The notes below the pieces were generated by a model, which saw only the letters and a list, made by a program, of their open reading frames with translations, was not told where the DNA came from and did not search any database. Position numbers and translations under genes: made by a program. A stretch of 64,000 nt of DNA from a virus, in IMG/VR virus record IMGVR_UViG_3300025435_001056, positions 112,633 through 176,632 of that record; one strand, written 5' to 3'. Below, piece after piece: positions 32,104 through 39,961 of the stretch. Each line of letters starts with the position of its first letter. Positions within the stretch are counted from its first letter, which is position 1.

Positions 32104-32786
32104 AAAATCAAGCAGATTACGACAGCAGTTGGCAATGGTGTGTGGATCACAGTTGTTATCATTTTGATAACACTCGCATTGACCAGCCTGGTGAATGGTT
32201 TCGGGTCTTGGGTCGTTTTGAAGGCAACTGGACCGACGAAGTGACACAGGCTCAAGGAAAACCCATAACTTGGGCTACCCGTAAATTTTACGGCAATGAC
32301 GATGATACCGTAAGTCCCATGTTAGCTCAAGAAGAAAACGATCTTAGAACTACAGGTGCTCCGGTAGATCTTGAACTGACCGACGCAGTATTTGATATCA
32401 CGCCTTATCCTACCTTGATACGCATGAGTGAATACTTTGGTATAGCAGATGCCAAGATTCGCATGCATTATCAAAGACCAGGGCAGATGTTCAACCTGCA
32501 CATAGACAAATTGCAGGATCGTTGTCCTGAAGATCCTGAACAAGTGATCAGAATGACCATCATGCTAGCCGACTGGGCACCTGGACAATTTTACTCTTAC
32601 GGTACCTGTAACTACTCACACTGGCGTGCCGGAGATGTTCATATCTTTGATTGGGCCAATGTGCCACATGCCACGGCCAATGCCAGTCGCCACATGCGCC
32701 CGGTGCTACAGATCACTGGACTCAAAACCGAACACACTAGAAAATTATTAGAATACGCAGGACCCGAAGCCAGATATCAGGTATGA
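32100..32786 (+). CDS. Aspartyl/asparaginyl hydroxylase-like 2OG-Fe(II) protein (228 aa)
   Basis: The double-stranded beta-helix iron site is visible as H134-I-D136 in NLHIDKLQD and H190 in WANVPHATANAS. R200 (SRHMRPVLQITG) would bind 2-oxoglutarate. The spacing matches aspartyl beta-hydroxylase-type proteins. The N-terminal 110 residues show no known domain. It probably oxidises a protein, peptide or sugar substrate. Starts in ATGA overlap with the sulfotransferase-like gene. Two further 2OG-type genes lie at 55391 and 56094. Confidence 0.75.
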   Translation: MKNQADYDSSWQWCVDHSCYHFDNTRIDQPGEWFRVLGRFEGNWTDEVTQAQGKPITWATRKFYGNDDDTVSPMLAQEENDLRTTGAPVDLELTDAVFDITPYPTLIRMSEYFGIADAKIRMHYQRPGQMFNLHIDKLQDRCPEDPEQVIRMTIMLADWAPGQFYSYGTCNYSHWRAGDVHIFDWANVPHATANASRHMRPVLQITGLKTEHTRKLLEYAGPEARYQV

Positions 32787-33418
32787 CACAAACAAAAAAA
32801 CTGTTGATCCTGACCGGTCCACAGGGTGCAGGCAATCACATGTGGTCAAAAATCTTTGCTCTGTATCCAAGGACCTTTGGCTGGCAGGCTCTGCTGGACA
32901 AATACTGGATTGGGCATGATCAAGAACCCTTTGCTGAATACTGGGAAGATCCTGAAAAATTAAAAGACTTTGATTGGTCTGGTCACGATTACTTTGTGAC
33001 CAGTATCAGCGTGCCTTACATGCTGAATGGTGAACGTACCATACCTCGTTTTGGTCCATTCATACAGGCAGTTCGGGCAGCCGGAGTACAGATCCAATTT
33101 GCCATTCTAGGCCGAGATGCCAACATACTTGAAATGCAAGAAACTCGTGTGCGTGGAGAGCCTACCTTGCATCTAGCTGTTAACGAGCTGGCCAAACTAT
33201 CTGGGCAGATGCCACAATTTCTCAGTTACGAATTGTTGCATTTATATGGCCGTGACTATCTACAACAATTAAATACCATACTCGAGTTTCCTGTGGTTCA
33301 TACAGATCCCAGGATTAACGAAATCATAAAGGAAGACGCAAATACCAAATATTTTCAACCTGTAGAACATCATTGGGTAGACGATTTGGCCAAACATACT
33401 TCAAGGAAATGGCGATGA
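32783..33418 (+). CDS. P-loop protein, possibly sulfotransferase- or kinase-like (211 aa)
   Basis: The N-terminal KKLLILTGPQGAGNHMWSKI has a GxxGxGNHxxxK variant of the P-loop. IQFAILGRDANILEMQETRV near 109-128 resembles a sulfotransferase RD block. Standard Walker A lysine-threonine is absent (NHM replaces GKT), so ordinary ATPase activity is doubtful. The gene is coupled to the hydroxylase-like gene and the APS kinase-like gene by ATGA overlaps. A role in the same pathway is likely from context only. Confidence 0.55.
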   Translation: MTQTKKLLILTGPQGAGNHMWSKIFALYPRTFGWQALLDKYWIGHDQEPFAEYWEDPEKLKDFDWSGHDYFVTSISVPYMLNGERTIPRFGPFIQAVRAAGVQIQFAILGRDANILEMQETRVRGEPTLHLAVNELAKLSGQMPQFLSYELLHLYGRDYLQQLNTILEFPVVHTDPRINEIIKEDANTKYFQPVEHHWVDDLAKHTSRKWR

Positions 33419-34251
33419 CACAACGAATTTTAATCATGGGTTTACCAGGATCGGGCAAAACAACTCTAGCAGGTGTTTTAAAAAAATACTTAGAAGAGCA
33501 TGGCGATATCAACTATACTCGAGCATTAAACGAATGCATCGGACCCGGAGTCATGGTTAATTGGTTCAATGCTGATGATGTCCGTCGCAAGTACAACGAC
33601 TGGGACTTTAGTCAGGATGGTCGCATTCGTCAGAGCCTGCGCATGTTTCAGTTCAGCATGGAGTCCGGAGGCGACTATGTGATCTGTGACTTTGTTGCAC
33701 CCTTAGTAGAACAGCGTAACAACTTTAAGGCTGATTGGACCATCTGGGTAGACACTATCCGTGAAGGACGTTATGCTGATACCAATCGAGCCTTTGTGGA
33801 ACCTGAACAGTACGACTTCCGCATTATCGAGCAGAATGCAGAAAAATGGGCTGAATTTATTGGTGAACACATTGTAGCCAATCGTCGTCGTCCGGTCTTT
33901 GATTGGCAGAAGGAAACTGTACAGATGCTGGGCCGTTGGCAACCCTGGCATGACGGACATCGTGCCCTGTTTGAACGCTTGATTGCTCGCACCGGGCAGG
34001 TAGTAATTCAAATTCGTGATTGCCAGGGCTGGCAAGGTTCGAACCCATTTGAAATAAAAAAAGTTAAAGAATTTATTCGACGCGACCTGGATCCAATCTA
34101 TCAAGGACAATACGAAATACAAGTAGTTCCTAACATTGTACATATTGGATGGGGCCGTGGAGTTGGTTATACGTCGGGCAAAGAAACGTTTGACGAAAGC
34201 ATTACTGACATAAGTGCTACCAAAATTCGTCGAGAAATGGGCCTTGAGTGA
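33415..34251 (+). CDS. APS kinase-like domain fused to a HxGH nucleotidyltransferase (278 aa)
   Basis: Residues 1-160 match the adenylylsulfate kinase (CysC) family: Walker A GLPGSGKT (9-16), FNADDVRRKYNDWDFSQDGR near 57, CDFVAPLVEQRNNF near 100, and IWVDTIREGRYADTNR near 115. Residues about 165-278 form a cytidylyltransferase-type domain with GRWQPWHDGH (173-182) and a C-terminal ISATKIRREM. A kinase plus adenylyltransferase resembles a PAPS synthetase in logic, though the second domain is NMNAT/FAD-synthetase-like in its motif and not classical ATP sulfurylase. The substrate remains open. It overlaps neighbours on both sides. Confidence 0.75.
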   Translation: MTQRILIMGLPGSGKTTLAGVLKKYLEEHGDINYTRALNECIGPGVMVNWFNADDVRRKYNDWDFSQDGRIRQSLRMFQFSMESGGDYVICDFVAPLVEQRNNFKADWTIWVDTIREGRYADTNRAFVEPEQYDFRIIEQNAEKWAEFIGEHIVANRRRPVFDWQKETVQMLGRWQPWHDGHRALFERLIARTGQVVIQIRDCQGWQGSNPFEIKKVKEFIRRDLDPIYQGQYEIQVVPNIVHIGWGRGVGYTSGKETFDESITDISATKIRREMGLE

Positions 34252-34462
34252 TACCGCTTTACAAAGTTTGGTTAAAGCCATCAGTTGGCAAGTAACTGGA
34301 TCCATTGACACTTTTGTTATCAGCTGGTTGATTACTGGTCAGGTGTTACTGGCCAGTGGTATAGCCTTTACTGAAATTATAACCAAGGTCTTTTTGTTTT
34401 GGGCCCACGAGCGAGTATGGAATAAGATTGCGTGGGGTATTGACTTGGTTGACAAAAAATAG
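34244..34462 (+). CDS. DUF2061-family small membrane protein (72 aa)
   Basis: The protein starts at a TTG overlapping the previous stop by eight bases, reading (M)SDTALQSLVKAISWQVTGSI. It contains two hydrophobic helices and ends with KVFLFWAHERVWNKIAWG, the hallmark of DUF2061. The family has no proven function. Its place at the end of the APS-kinase cassette suggests a membrane component, perhaps for substrate entry. An upstream GTG (34214) would run further into the kinase gene. Confidence 0.75.
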   Translation: MSDTALQSLVKAISWQVTGSIDTFVISWLITGQVLLASGIAFTEIITKVFLFWAHERVWNKIAWGIDLVDKK

Positions 34463-34468
34463 TATAAT
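34440..34468 (+). promoter_or_regulatory. Sigma70-type promoter(s) for dnaJ
   Basis: TTGACT (34440-34445) and TATAAT (34463-34468) are 17 bases apart and leave 11 bases to the ATG at 34480. A second overlapping pair, TTGACA (34449-34454) and TATAGT (34472-34477), also has a 17-base spacer but would start inside the gene. Confidence 0.65.
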
Positions 34469-34479
34469 TAGTATAGTAC

Positions 34480-35271
34480 ATGAAAAATTATTACGAAGCC
34501 TTAGGAGTCGATCGCACGGCCAGCCCAGATGAAATCAAACTGGCCTATCGACGATTAGCCAGCCAACATCATCCTGACAAGGGCGGAGACAAGCATCGAT
34601 TCCAAGAAGTTGAAGAAGCCTACAGGACTCTAAGTGATCCCAATGCACGAGCTCAATATGACAATCCTATAAGTGCTCGTGGCCCTGGATTTGGTTTTCA
34701 ACCCAATGGTTTTGATTTTGAATCAATATTTGATATTTTTGGTGCCAGATTTCAGCATCCGCATCAACAACAACGCCGAGCACAACATGCCATTATGACC
34801 TTGTGGATTACCTTGAAAGATGTGGCCCTGGGTGGTCGCAAAACAGTCAGCGTAGGTACTCCTCAGGGAAACTCCACAATTGAAATAGAAATACCCAAAG
34901 GAATCAATGATGGCGATAATGTACAATATGGTGGTGTTGGTCCCAATGGTATGGATCTAGTGATTACCTACAGAATACATCAGGATCCTAAGTGGAATCG
35001 CAACGGCCTTACCTTACATGCAAAAGAAAACATATCTGTTTGGGATTTGATACTAGGTACAGAATTACCTGTTCGTGACATATTGGGAAATAGCCTAACT
35101 TTAACTGTGCCGCCTAGATCACAACCTGACACAATACTGCGCCTGCGCGGTCGCGGACTAACCGATCGGGCAGGCAACACCGGTGATATGTTGGTCAAAC
35201 TACAAGTACAAATTCCTGATATTATTCCGCAAGAATTATTGGACCACATTACTCAAATCCGTGGTCAATAA
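34480..35271 (+). CDS. dnaJ: DnaJ/CbpA-type co-chaperone (263 aa)
   Basis: The N-terminal J-domain has the HPD triad at residues 31-33 (QHHPDKGGDKHRFQEVEEAY). There is a short G/F region and no zinc-finger domain, as in CbpA-type proteins. Residues about 110-260 form the two C-terminal substrate-binding beta domains (IEIPKGINDGDNVQYGGVG, LTVPPRSQPDTILRLRGRGL). It would stimulate host DnaK and is likely transcribed with a near-leaderless mRNA. ClpA follows under its own promoter. Confidence 0.92.
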   Translation: MKNYYEALGVDRTASPDEIKLAYRRLASQHHPDKGGDKHRFQEVEEAYRTLSDPNARAQYDNPISARGPGFGFQPNGFDFESIFDIFGARFQHPHQQQRRAQHAIMTLWITLKDVALGGRKTVSVGTPQGNSTIEIEIPKGINDGDNVQYGGVGPNGMDLVITYRIHQDPKWNRNGLTLHAKENISVWDLILGTELPVRDILGNSLTLTVPPRSQPDTILRLRGRGLTDRAGNTGDMLVKLQVQIPDIIPQELLDHITQIRGQ

Positions 35272-35284
35272 ATAATCCTATAGC

Positions 35285-35313
35285 TTGCATTTTGTATTAA
35301 AATACAGTATAAT
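35285..35313 (+). promoter_or_regulatory. Sigma70-type promoter for clpA with upstream inverted repeat
   Basis: TTGCAT (35285-35290) and TATAAT (35308-35313) are 17 bases apart. The spacer holds a perfect TGTATT/AATACA repeat (35293-35306). An ATAAATA at 35268-35274 lies further upstream. Confidence 0.7.
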
Positions 35314-35346
35314 AAACATTCGGTTAACATATTAAAAAAGGAACAC

Positions 35347-37623
35347 ATGCAAACTAGCCCCGAAATTGAACAGATCCTAGAAAACGCAGTTGGTCTGGCC
35401 CGCGAATACAAACACGAATATGTCTTAACCGAACATGTGTTGTTGGCTCTGATACGTTACAACCCCTTCCGTAAATGTTTAGAAAAATACGGTACCAATG
35501 CGGATCTTATGGATCAAGAGATTCAGGCCTATCTGCTCAGCCTAACCAATCTGGTTACTGACAAAGATGCTCCACCTAAAAAAACTAATGCACTAGAACG
35601 TTGTTTTAACCGAGCTTTGACCCAGGTGTTGTTTACCGGACGCCGTCAGGTGGCCACAGCTGATCTTTATCAGGCCATGATGGCCGAGACCAATAGTCAT
35701 GCACACTATTTTCTGCTCAAGTATGGCGTGCAGAAAAAAGACTTTATGGAGTTTTGGCAACAACACTACAATCATGCCGATGTAACTTTGAGTGATCAGC
35801 AGGCCTCTGAAATACTTACACAACACTGTTTGGATTTGACCAAGCTGGCTAAAGAAGATCGATTAGAGCCCATGATCGGACGATCCGCTGAAGTAGAAGA
35901 AATGATCACAGTTCTGGCACGCAAGTTTAAAGCCAATGTGCTCATGGTTGGTGATCCTGGGGTGGGCAAAACTGCTATTATTGAAGGCCTAGCACAAGAA
36001 ATTAGTACAGGTCGTGTACCAGAGTTCTTGAAAGATCATGAAGTGTGGAGCCTAGAAATAGCTAGTTTGTTAGCCGGAAGCAAATATCGTGGCGAGTTTG
36101 AAGAAAAATTCAAACAGGTCATTGCCGCACTTGAAACCAAGAAAAAATGTATTTTGTTCATTGACGAAGCACATACCATGATGGGTGCTGGAAGTTCTAG
36201 CAACAGTACCTTGGATTTTGCCAACATGTTAAAACCAGCCATTACTAAAGGTAATTTAAAAGTAGTAGCAAGCACTACCTGGGAAGAATACTACGAGTCA
36301 TTTGAAAAAGATCGCGCACTTATGCGTCGTTTTCATCGTGTAGCCATCGACGAGCCCACACCCGAAGTAACAGAGCAAATTCTTATTGGACTTAGCCCAA
36401 GATTAGAGTCATTTCACAATGTGTTAATTGGTACTGATGCTATCACTTCTGCTGTAGAATTAAGTGGTCGATATATACATGATCGTAAAAATCCCGACAA
36501 GAGTATTGATCTAATTGACGGTGCCTGTGCTCGAGAGCGTGTAAAAGACAAAGGTACAGTCACAGTTAATCAAGACATGATCATGGCACAGCTGAGTCGT
36601 GTGACCTCAGTACCGTTAGATCGTTTGCAAAATGAGAGCAGTCAAAATATTGTCGAACTAGAAAGCAATATTAAACAAAAGCTCTATGGACAAGATACTG
36701 CCGTAGATGCAGTACTAGAACGCATTTATATTAATTTTAGTGGTATTGGGAATGGCCGTCGTCCTATTGCCAGCTACCTATTCCTGGGACCCACAGGTAC
36801 TGGTAAAACAGAACTAGCCAAGTTGTTGGCTGAAAATCTAGATATGAAATTGCTCAAGTATGATATGTCAGAATATCAAGAACGACACACGGTTAGCAGT
36901 CTAATTGGTGCACCTCCGGGTTATGTAGGATTCGAAGATGGCAATATCGGCGGCGGCAAGTTGATTAGTGATATTAGTAAAAATCCATTTAGTATTTTGT
37001 TGTTCGATGAAATCGAAAAAGCTCACCCCGATGTAATCAATATCATGTTGCAAATGTTAGATGAAGCCCGTATTACTAGCAGTAATGGTAAAGTGGTAGA
37101 TCTTAAAAATTGCATCATTATCATGACATCGAACTTGGGTGCTAGAGACAACGAAACAAACAACATTGGTTTTGGACAAAGTTTAGAAAAAACCGGCAGT
37201 GAAGATAAGGCCATGAAAGAATTCTTTAAGCCTGAACTACGTAATCGCATTGATCAAGTCTGTAAGTTTATTAAACTGGACAACTTGGCTATCAAGAAGG
37301 TAGTAGTCAAATTTGTAGATGAACTAAAGGCTACGCTTGCAGATCGTCATGTTGATTTGACCTTGACTGAACCCGTAATTGATCTTTTGGTCGAAAAGGG
37401 CTATGACAGCCGGATGGGTGCCAGACCTCTAAGTCGCAAGATTGATGAACTAATTCGTGTACCATTAAGTAAACGTATCTTGTTTGATCGTTTAGAAAAT
37501 TGCGCTATCCGTGCGGTTTTAAATGGCGATCAAATTGAATTTGTTACCAATAATGCCAACACCGGGTCCGTTGTCGATGACCAAGGATATATTGTAATTG
37601 ACCAAATCGATCCTCCCGTTTAA
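35347..37623 (+). CDS. clpA: ClpA-type AAA+ unfoldase (758 aa)
   Basis: The length equals that of E. coli ClpA (758). The order is an N-terminal Clp_N domain (repeats starting QILENAVGLAREYKHEYVLT), D1 with Walker A GDPGVGKT near 203 and FIDEAHTMMGAG, and D2 with Walker A GPTGTGKT near 481 and LLFDEIEKAHPDVINIM. There is no ClpB-type middle domain. An IGF tripeptide (NNIGFGQS near residue 607) lies where ClpA/ClpX carry the loop that docks on ClpP, so it could drive host ClpP. No clpP is visible in the window. AAAAAGGAAC precedes the ATG. Confidence 0.93.
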   Translation: MQTSPEIEQILENAVGLAREYKHEYVLTEHVLLALIRYNPFRKCLEKYGTNADLMDQEIQAYLLSLTNLVTDKDAPPKKTNALERCFNRALTQVLFTGRRQVATADLYQAMMAETNSHAHYFLLKYGVQKKDFMEFWQQHYNHADVTLSDQQASEILTQHCLDLTKLAKEDRLEPMIGRSAEVEEMITVLARKFKANVLMVGDPGVGKTAIIEGLAQEISTGRVPEFLKDHEVWSLEIASLLAGSKYRGEFEEKFKQVIAALETKKKCILFIDEAHTMMGAGSSSNSTLDFANMLKPAITKGNLKVVASTTWEEYYESFEKDRALMRRFHRVAIDEPTPEVTEQILIGLSPRLESFHNVLIGTDAITSAVELSGRYIHDRKNPDKSIDLIDGACARERVKDKGTVTVNQDMIMAQLSRVTSVPLDRLQNESSQNIVELESNIKQKLYGQDTAVDAVLERIYINFSGIGNGRRPIASYLFLGPTGTGKTELAKLLAENLDMKLLKYDMSEYQERHTVSSLIGAPPGYVGFEDGNIGGGKLISDISKNPFSILLFDEIEKAHPDVINIMLQMLDEARITSSNGKVVDLKNCIIIMTSNLGARDNETNNIGFGQSLEKTGSEDKAMKEFFKPELRNRIDQVCKFIKLDNLAIKKVVVKFVDELKATLADRHVDLTLTEPVIDLLVEKGYDSRMGARPLSRKIDELIRVPLSKRILFDRLENCAIRAVLNGDQIEFVTNNANTGSVVDDQGYIVIDQIDPPV

Positions 37624-38302
37624 AATAGTCTTTAAAGATCGACTGTTTTACAGTCGATTTGAGTACACCATTGGATTTCAACTAGACGAAGCCAGTTGCC
37701 TGCGTGAGCTAGATCATACCTATATCGACACCATGATAGAGCGGCGCAAGGTTTGGCGTGAAGTAGCGCATCAGCGTTGGCAAAAGACCAACAACACATT
37801 TGGCAATATACTGACTCGTCGTACCAAAGAAATCACTGGCCAAACAGTCAACGACCTACACGAATTTGCTCGACATCTATTGACCACTACAGCAGATTTC
37901 AAATTGATTGTGAGTTCCAATTACGGTCATGTATATACCAATGATTGCAAGTTAATAGATCAATTAAGTGACCTAGGATCGTTGAAACAAAAAATTTATC
38001 GTCGTGCTGTGATAACTCGGGCCAAAGATACAATCAGTTTGAGAAATCCACAGCATCAGTTTCGTAGTTATTTTAAATCGACCAAAATTACTGCCGAACA
38101 AAAAGACCATCTAGTGGCATTTTTAACCATGCAAACAGAAATCAGGGTCAGTCCAGCCTTGAGCGGTTGGATGCTGACACCGTTTCATAGGACCCAGGAT
38201 TATTTTTTTGTAGATCACAATGAAATGACCTGGTTAACCATGTTGAGCCTAGTGCGTACAGGACTTGTAAGAAAAACTATGCAGATAATTGCAACTAAAT
38301 AG
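37598..38302 (+). CDS. Phage protein, unknown function (234 aa)
   Basis: A basic protein starting at a TTG inside the clpA 3' end, (M)TKSILPFKIVFKDRLFYSRF. Further segments include RRKVWREVAHQRWQKTNNTF and PQHQFRSYFKSTKITAEQKD. No ATG lies early in the frame, so the TTG start is a best guess and the N-terminus is uncertain. The aromatic and basic content would suit nucleic-acid or structural interactions, but no family is recognised. Overlap with clpA indicates co-transcription. Confidence 0.65.
   Translation: MTKSILPFKIVFKDRLFYSRFEYTIGFQLDEASCLRELDHTYIDTMIERRKVWREVAHQRWQKTNNTFGNILTRRTKEITGQTVNDLHEFARHLLTTTADFKLIVSSNYGHVYTNDCKLIDQLSDLGSLKQKIYRRAVITRAKDTISLRNPQHQFRSYFKSTKITAEQKDHLVAFLTMQTEIRVSPALSGWMLTPFHRTQDYFFVDHNEMTWLTMLSLVRTGLVRKTMQIIATK
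38295..38301 (+). promoter_or_regulatory. T4-late-type promoter motif CTAAATA
   Basis: CTAAATA overlaps the upstream stop and is followed by seven bases and ATG (38309). Confidence 0.5.
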
Positions 38303-38308
38303 TTAGCT

Positions 38309-38677
38309 ATGACACAGTACACCACTTTAACTCTACTACCCTCGACCGTTTATGGCACACCTTCGGGCAACTATAACGGATCCAACACCACATTTATAGG
38401 TAATGTAGTTCCGGCCGCTAATTACTATGCTGGTCAAGGAGTAGTACAAACCTTAACCTATACTACCAATGGTTTTGTTGGAGTAATTACCATACAAGCC
38501 ACTCTGAACGATAACAATCCGCAGGCTGCCTGGTTTGACATAGATTCGTATGGTAATGCCACGGTGCCCACTACTGGAACACATGCCAATTCTGTTATGG
38601 GCAATTTTAGCTATCTCAGAGCTGCGGTAACAGATTTTACAGCCGGCAATATCACCGTTGTGACTGCTTCTTATTGA
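38309..38677 (+). CDS. Small beta-rich, likely structural protein (122 aa)
   Basis: The product contains SGNYNGSNTTFIGNVVPAAN and FVGVITIQATLNDNNPQAAW, with a threonine/glycine/asparagine composition typical of decoration or fibre proteins. It is predicted all-beta. Late-type motif upstream fits a virion role. No family is named. Confidence 0.65.
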   Translation: MTQYTTLTLLPSTVYGTPSGNYNGSNTTFIGNVVPAANYYAGQGVVQTLTYTTNGFVGVITIQATLNDNNPQAAWFDIDSYGNATVPTTGTHANSVMGNFSYLRAAVTDFTAGNITVVTASY

Positions 38678-38690
38678 TTAGAAAGATTCT

Positions 38691-39125
38691 ATGACTACCT
38701 ATCAAATTTCATGTACTATCGGAACTACAGACCCTATTGCTAAATTGGCATTAGAAATTTGGCTTGATAATCAACAGTTATGGCATGCAGAACAAATCGC
38801 AGAACTGACATCGTTGACTTTTGATCTAGAAGAAGACGAAGACGAACACGAACTAAAATTTGTGATGAAAAATAAAGACTTGTCACATACCACGGTCGAT
38901 AGCGACGGCAATATACTGAGTGATGCTAGATTGACCGTTTCGGATCTGGCCTTTGACGAAATAAAATTGGGGCAAATTTTTATTGATCAGTCCACTTACA
39001 CTCATGATTTTAATGGTACCCAGAACAAAATTGTTGAACAATTCTACGGAGAGATGGGGTGCAACGGTACAGTAAGCCTTAAATTTACCACTCCGATCTA
39101 CCTGTGGCTGCTAGAAAAGATGTAA
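38691..39125 (+). CDS. Phage protein with acidic stretch (144 aa)
   Basis: The product begins MTTYQISCTIGTTDPIAKLA and has an acidic loop FDLEEDEDEHELKF near residues 45-58. It ends with GTVSLKFTTPIYLWLLEKM. The alternating pattern suggests a beta-sandwich, possibly carbohydrate-binding-like. Function is unknown. Another late-type motif starts just after the stop. Confidence 0.65.
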   Translation: MTTYQISCTIGTTDPIAKLALEIWLDNQQLWHAEQIAELTSLTFDLEEDEDEHELKFVMKNKDLSHTTVDSDGNILSDARLTVSDLAFDEIKLGQIFIDQSTYTHDFNGTQNKIVEQFYGEMGCNGTVSLKFTTPIYLWLLEKM

Positions 39126-39127
39126 TA

Positions 39128-39134
39128 CTAAATA
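39128..39134 (+). promoter_or_regulatory. T4-late-type promoter motif CTAAATA
   Basis: CTAAATA is followed by seven bases and ATG (39142), the same spacing as at 38295. Confidence 0.5.
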
Positions 39135-39141
39135 TGTTACA

Positions 39142-39909
39142 ATGAACTATCTTGTAATCTATCCCGGACGATTTCATCCATTTCATCGAGGACATCTAGC
39201 CAGCTATGAATATTTAACCCGCAAATACGGGGCTGATAATGTGTACATTGCTACCAGTGAATTAACTGCGCCTATAACCAGCCCTTTTAGTTATAGCGAC
39301 AAGGTTTCCATGATGACCAAATTGGGTATTCCGTCTAGTCATATCGTCAAAGTGACCAATCCCTATCAGGCTACTGAAATAATCAAAGGCCTGCCCGAAG
39401 AAGAAAAGTCCAATACTGTATTGATATTTGCGGTCAGTGCCAAAGACCAAGAAGGTAAGAAACCTAGATTTACCTTTGGCACCAAGCGTAATGGCAATCC
39501 CAGCTATATGCAACCCATGCCAGACAACACCAAACAGCTTGAGCCATTAACAAAACATGCTTATGTAACTGTGGTACCAACGGTCAATTTTAAAGTACGC
39601 GGTGCCGATGCCAACAGTGCCACTGAGATTAGACAGCAGTATATCAAGGGCAATCAAGCTGATCGTGAACAAATTATACACGATCTATATGGAACTGTAG
39701 ATCCCGAGCTTAAAAATATATTTGATAAAAAATTGGGTGTTGCGGAACGAGCACAGGAATTTGTCAAAGAAGCTCGTAATATACGTACAGAAAGAAGTAT
39801 AGCTTGGCTCAAACAAGTATTGATCTTAGAACAAAAAGCGCATCCAGATCCAATGATAGAAGATCTTCGCATTGATTATATTGAAGAAAAACGGCCTAGG
39901 AAAATTTAA
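39142..39909 (+). CDS. HxGH nucleotidyltransferase (255 aa)
   Basis: The N-terminal VIYPGRFHPFHRGHLASYEY contains the cytidylyltransferase-type HxGH motif (H15-RG-H18). SATEIRQQYI near 155 resembles the C-terminal ISxTxIR motif of NMN adenylyltransferase and related enzymes. A helical tail (about 190-255) is specific to this protein. Reaction likely transfers a nucleotide from NTP to a phosphorylated substrate. T4-like phages often carry enzymes of this class, some in NAD metabolism. It differs from the nucleotidyltransferase domain at 33415, so substrates may differ. Confidence 0.8.
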   Translation: MNYLVIYPGRFHPFHRGHLASYEYLTRKYGADNVYIATSELTAPITSPFSYSDKVSMMTKLGIPSSHIVKVTNPYQATEIIKGLPEEEKSNTVLIFAVSAKDQEGKKPRFTFGTKRNGNPSYMQPMPDNTKQLEPLTKHAYVTVVPTVNFKVRGADANSATEIRQQYIKGNQADREQIIHDLYGTVDPELKNIFDKKLGVAERAQEFVKEARNIRTERSIAWLKQVLILEQKAHPDPMIEDLRIDYIEEKRPRKI

Positions 39910-39926
39910 CCTGGTGTGCTAAACTA

Positions 39927-39951
39927 GTGTAAATATTCGACTATTTTACAC
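39927..39951 (+). promoter_or_regulatory. Late-type motif GTAAATA within inverted repeat
   Basis: GTGTAAA (39927-39933) and TTTACAC (39945-39951) are inverted copies. GTAAATA (39929-39935) overlaps the left arm and lies 26 bases before the ATG at 39962, with AAAGGA between. Confidence 0.5.
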
Positions 39952-39961
39952 AAAGGAAATC

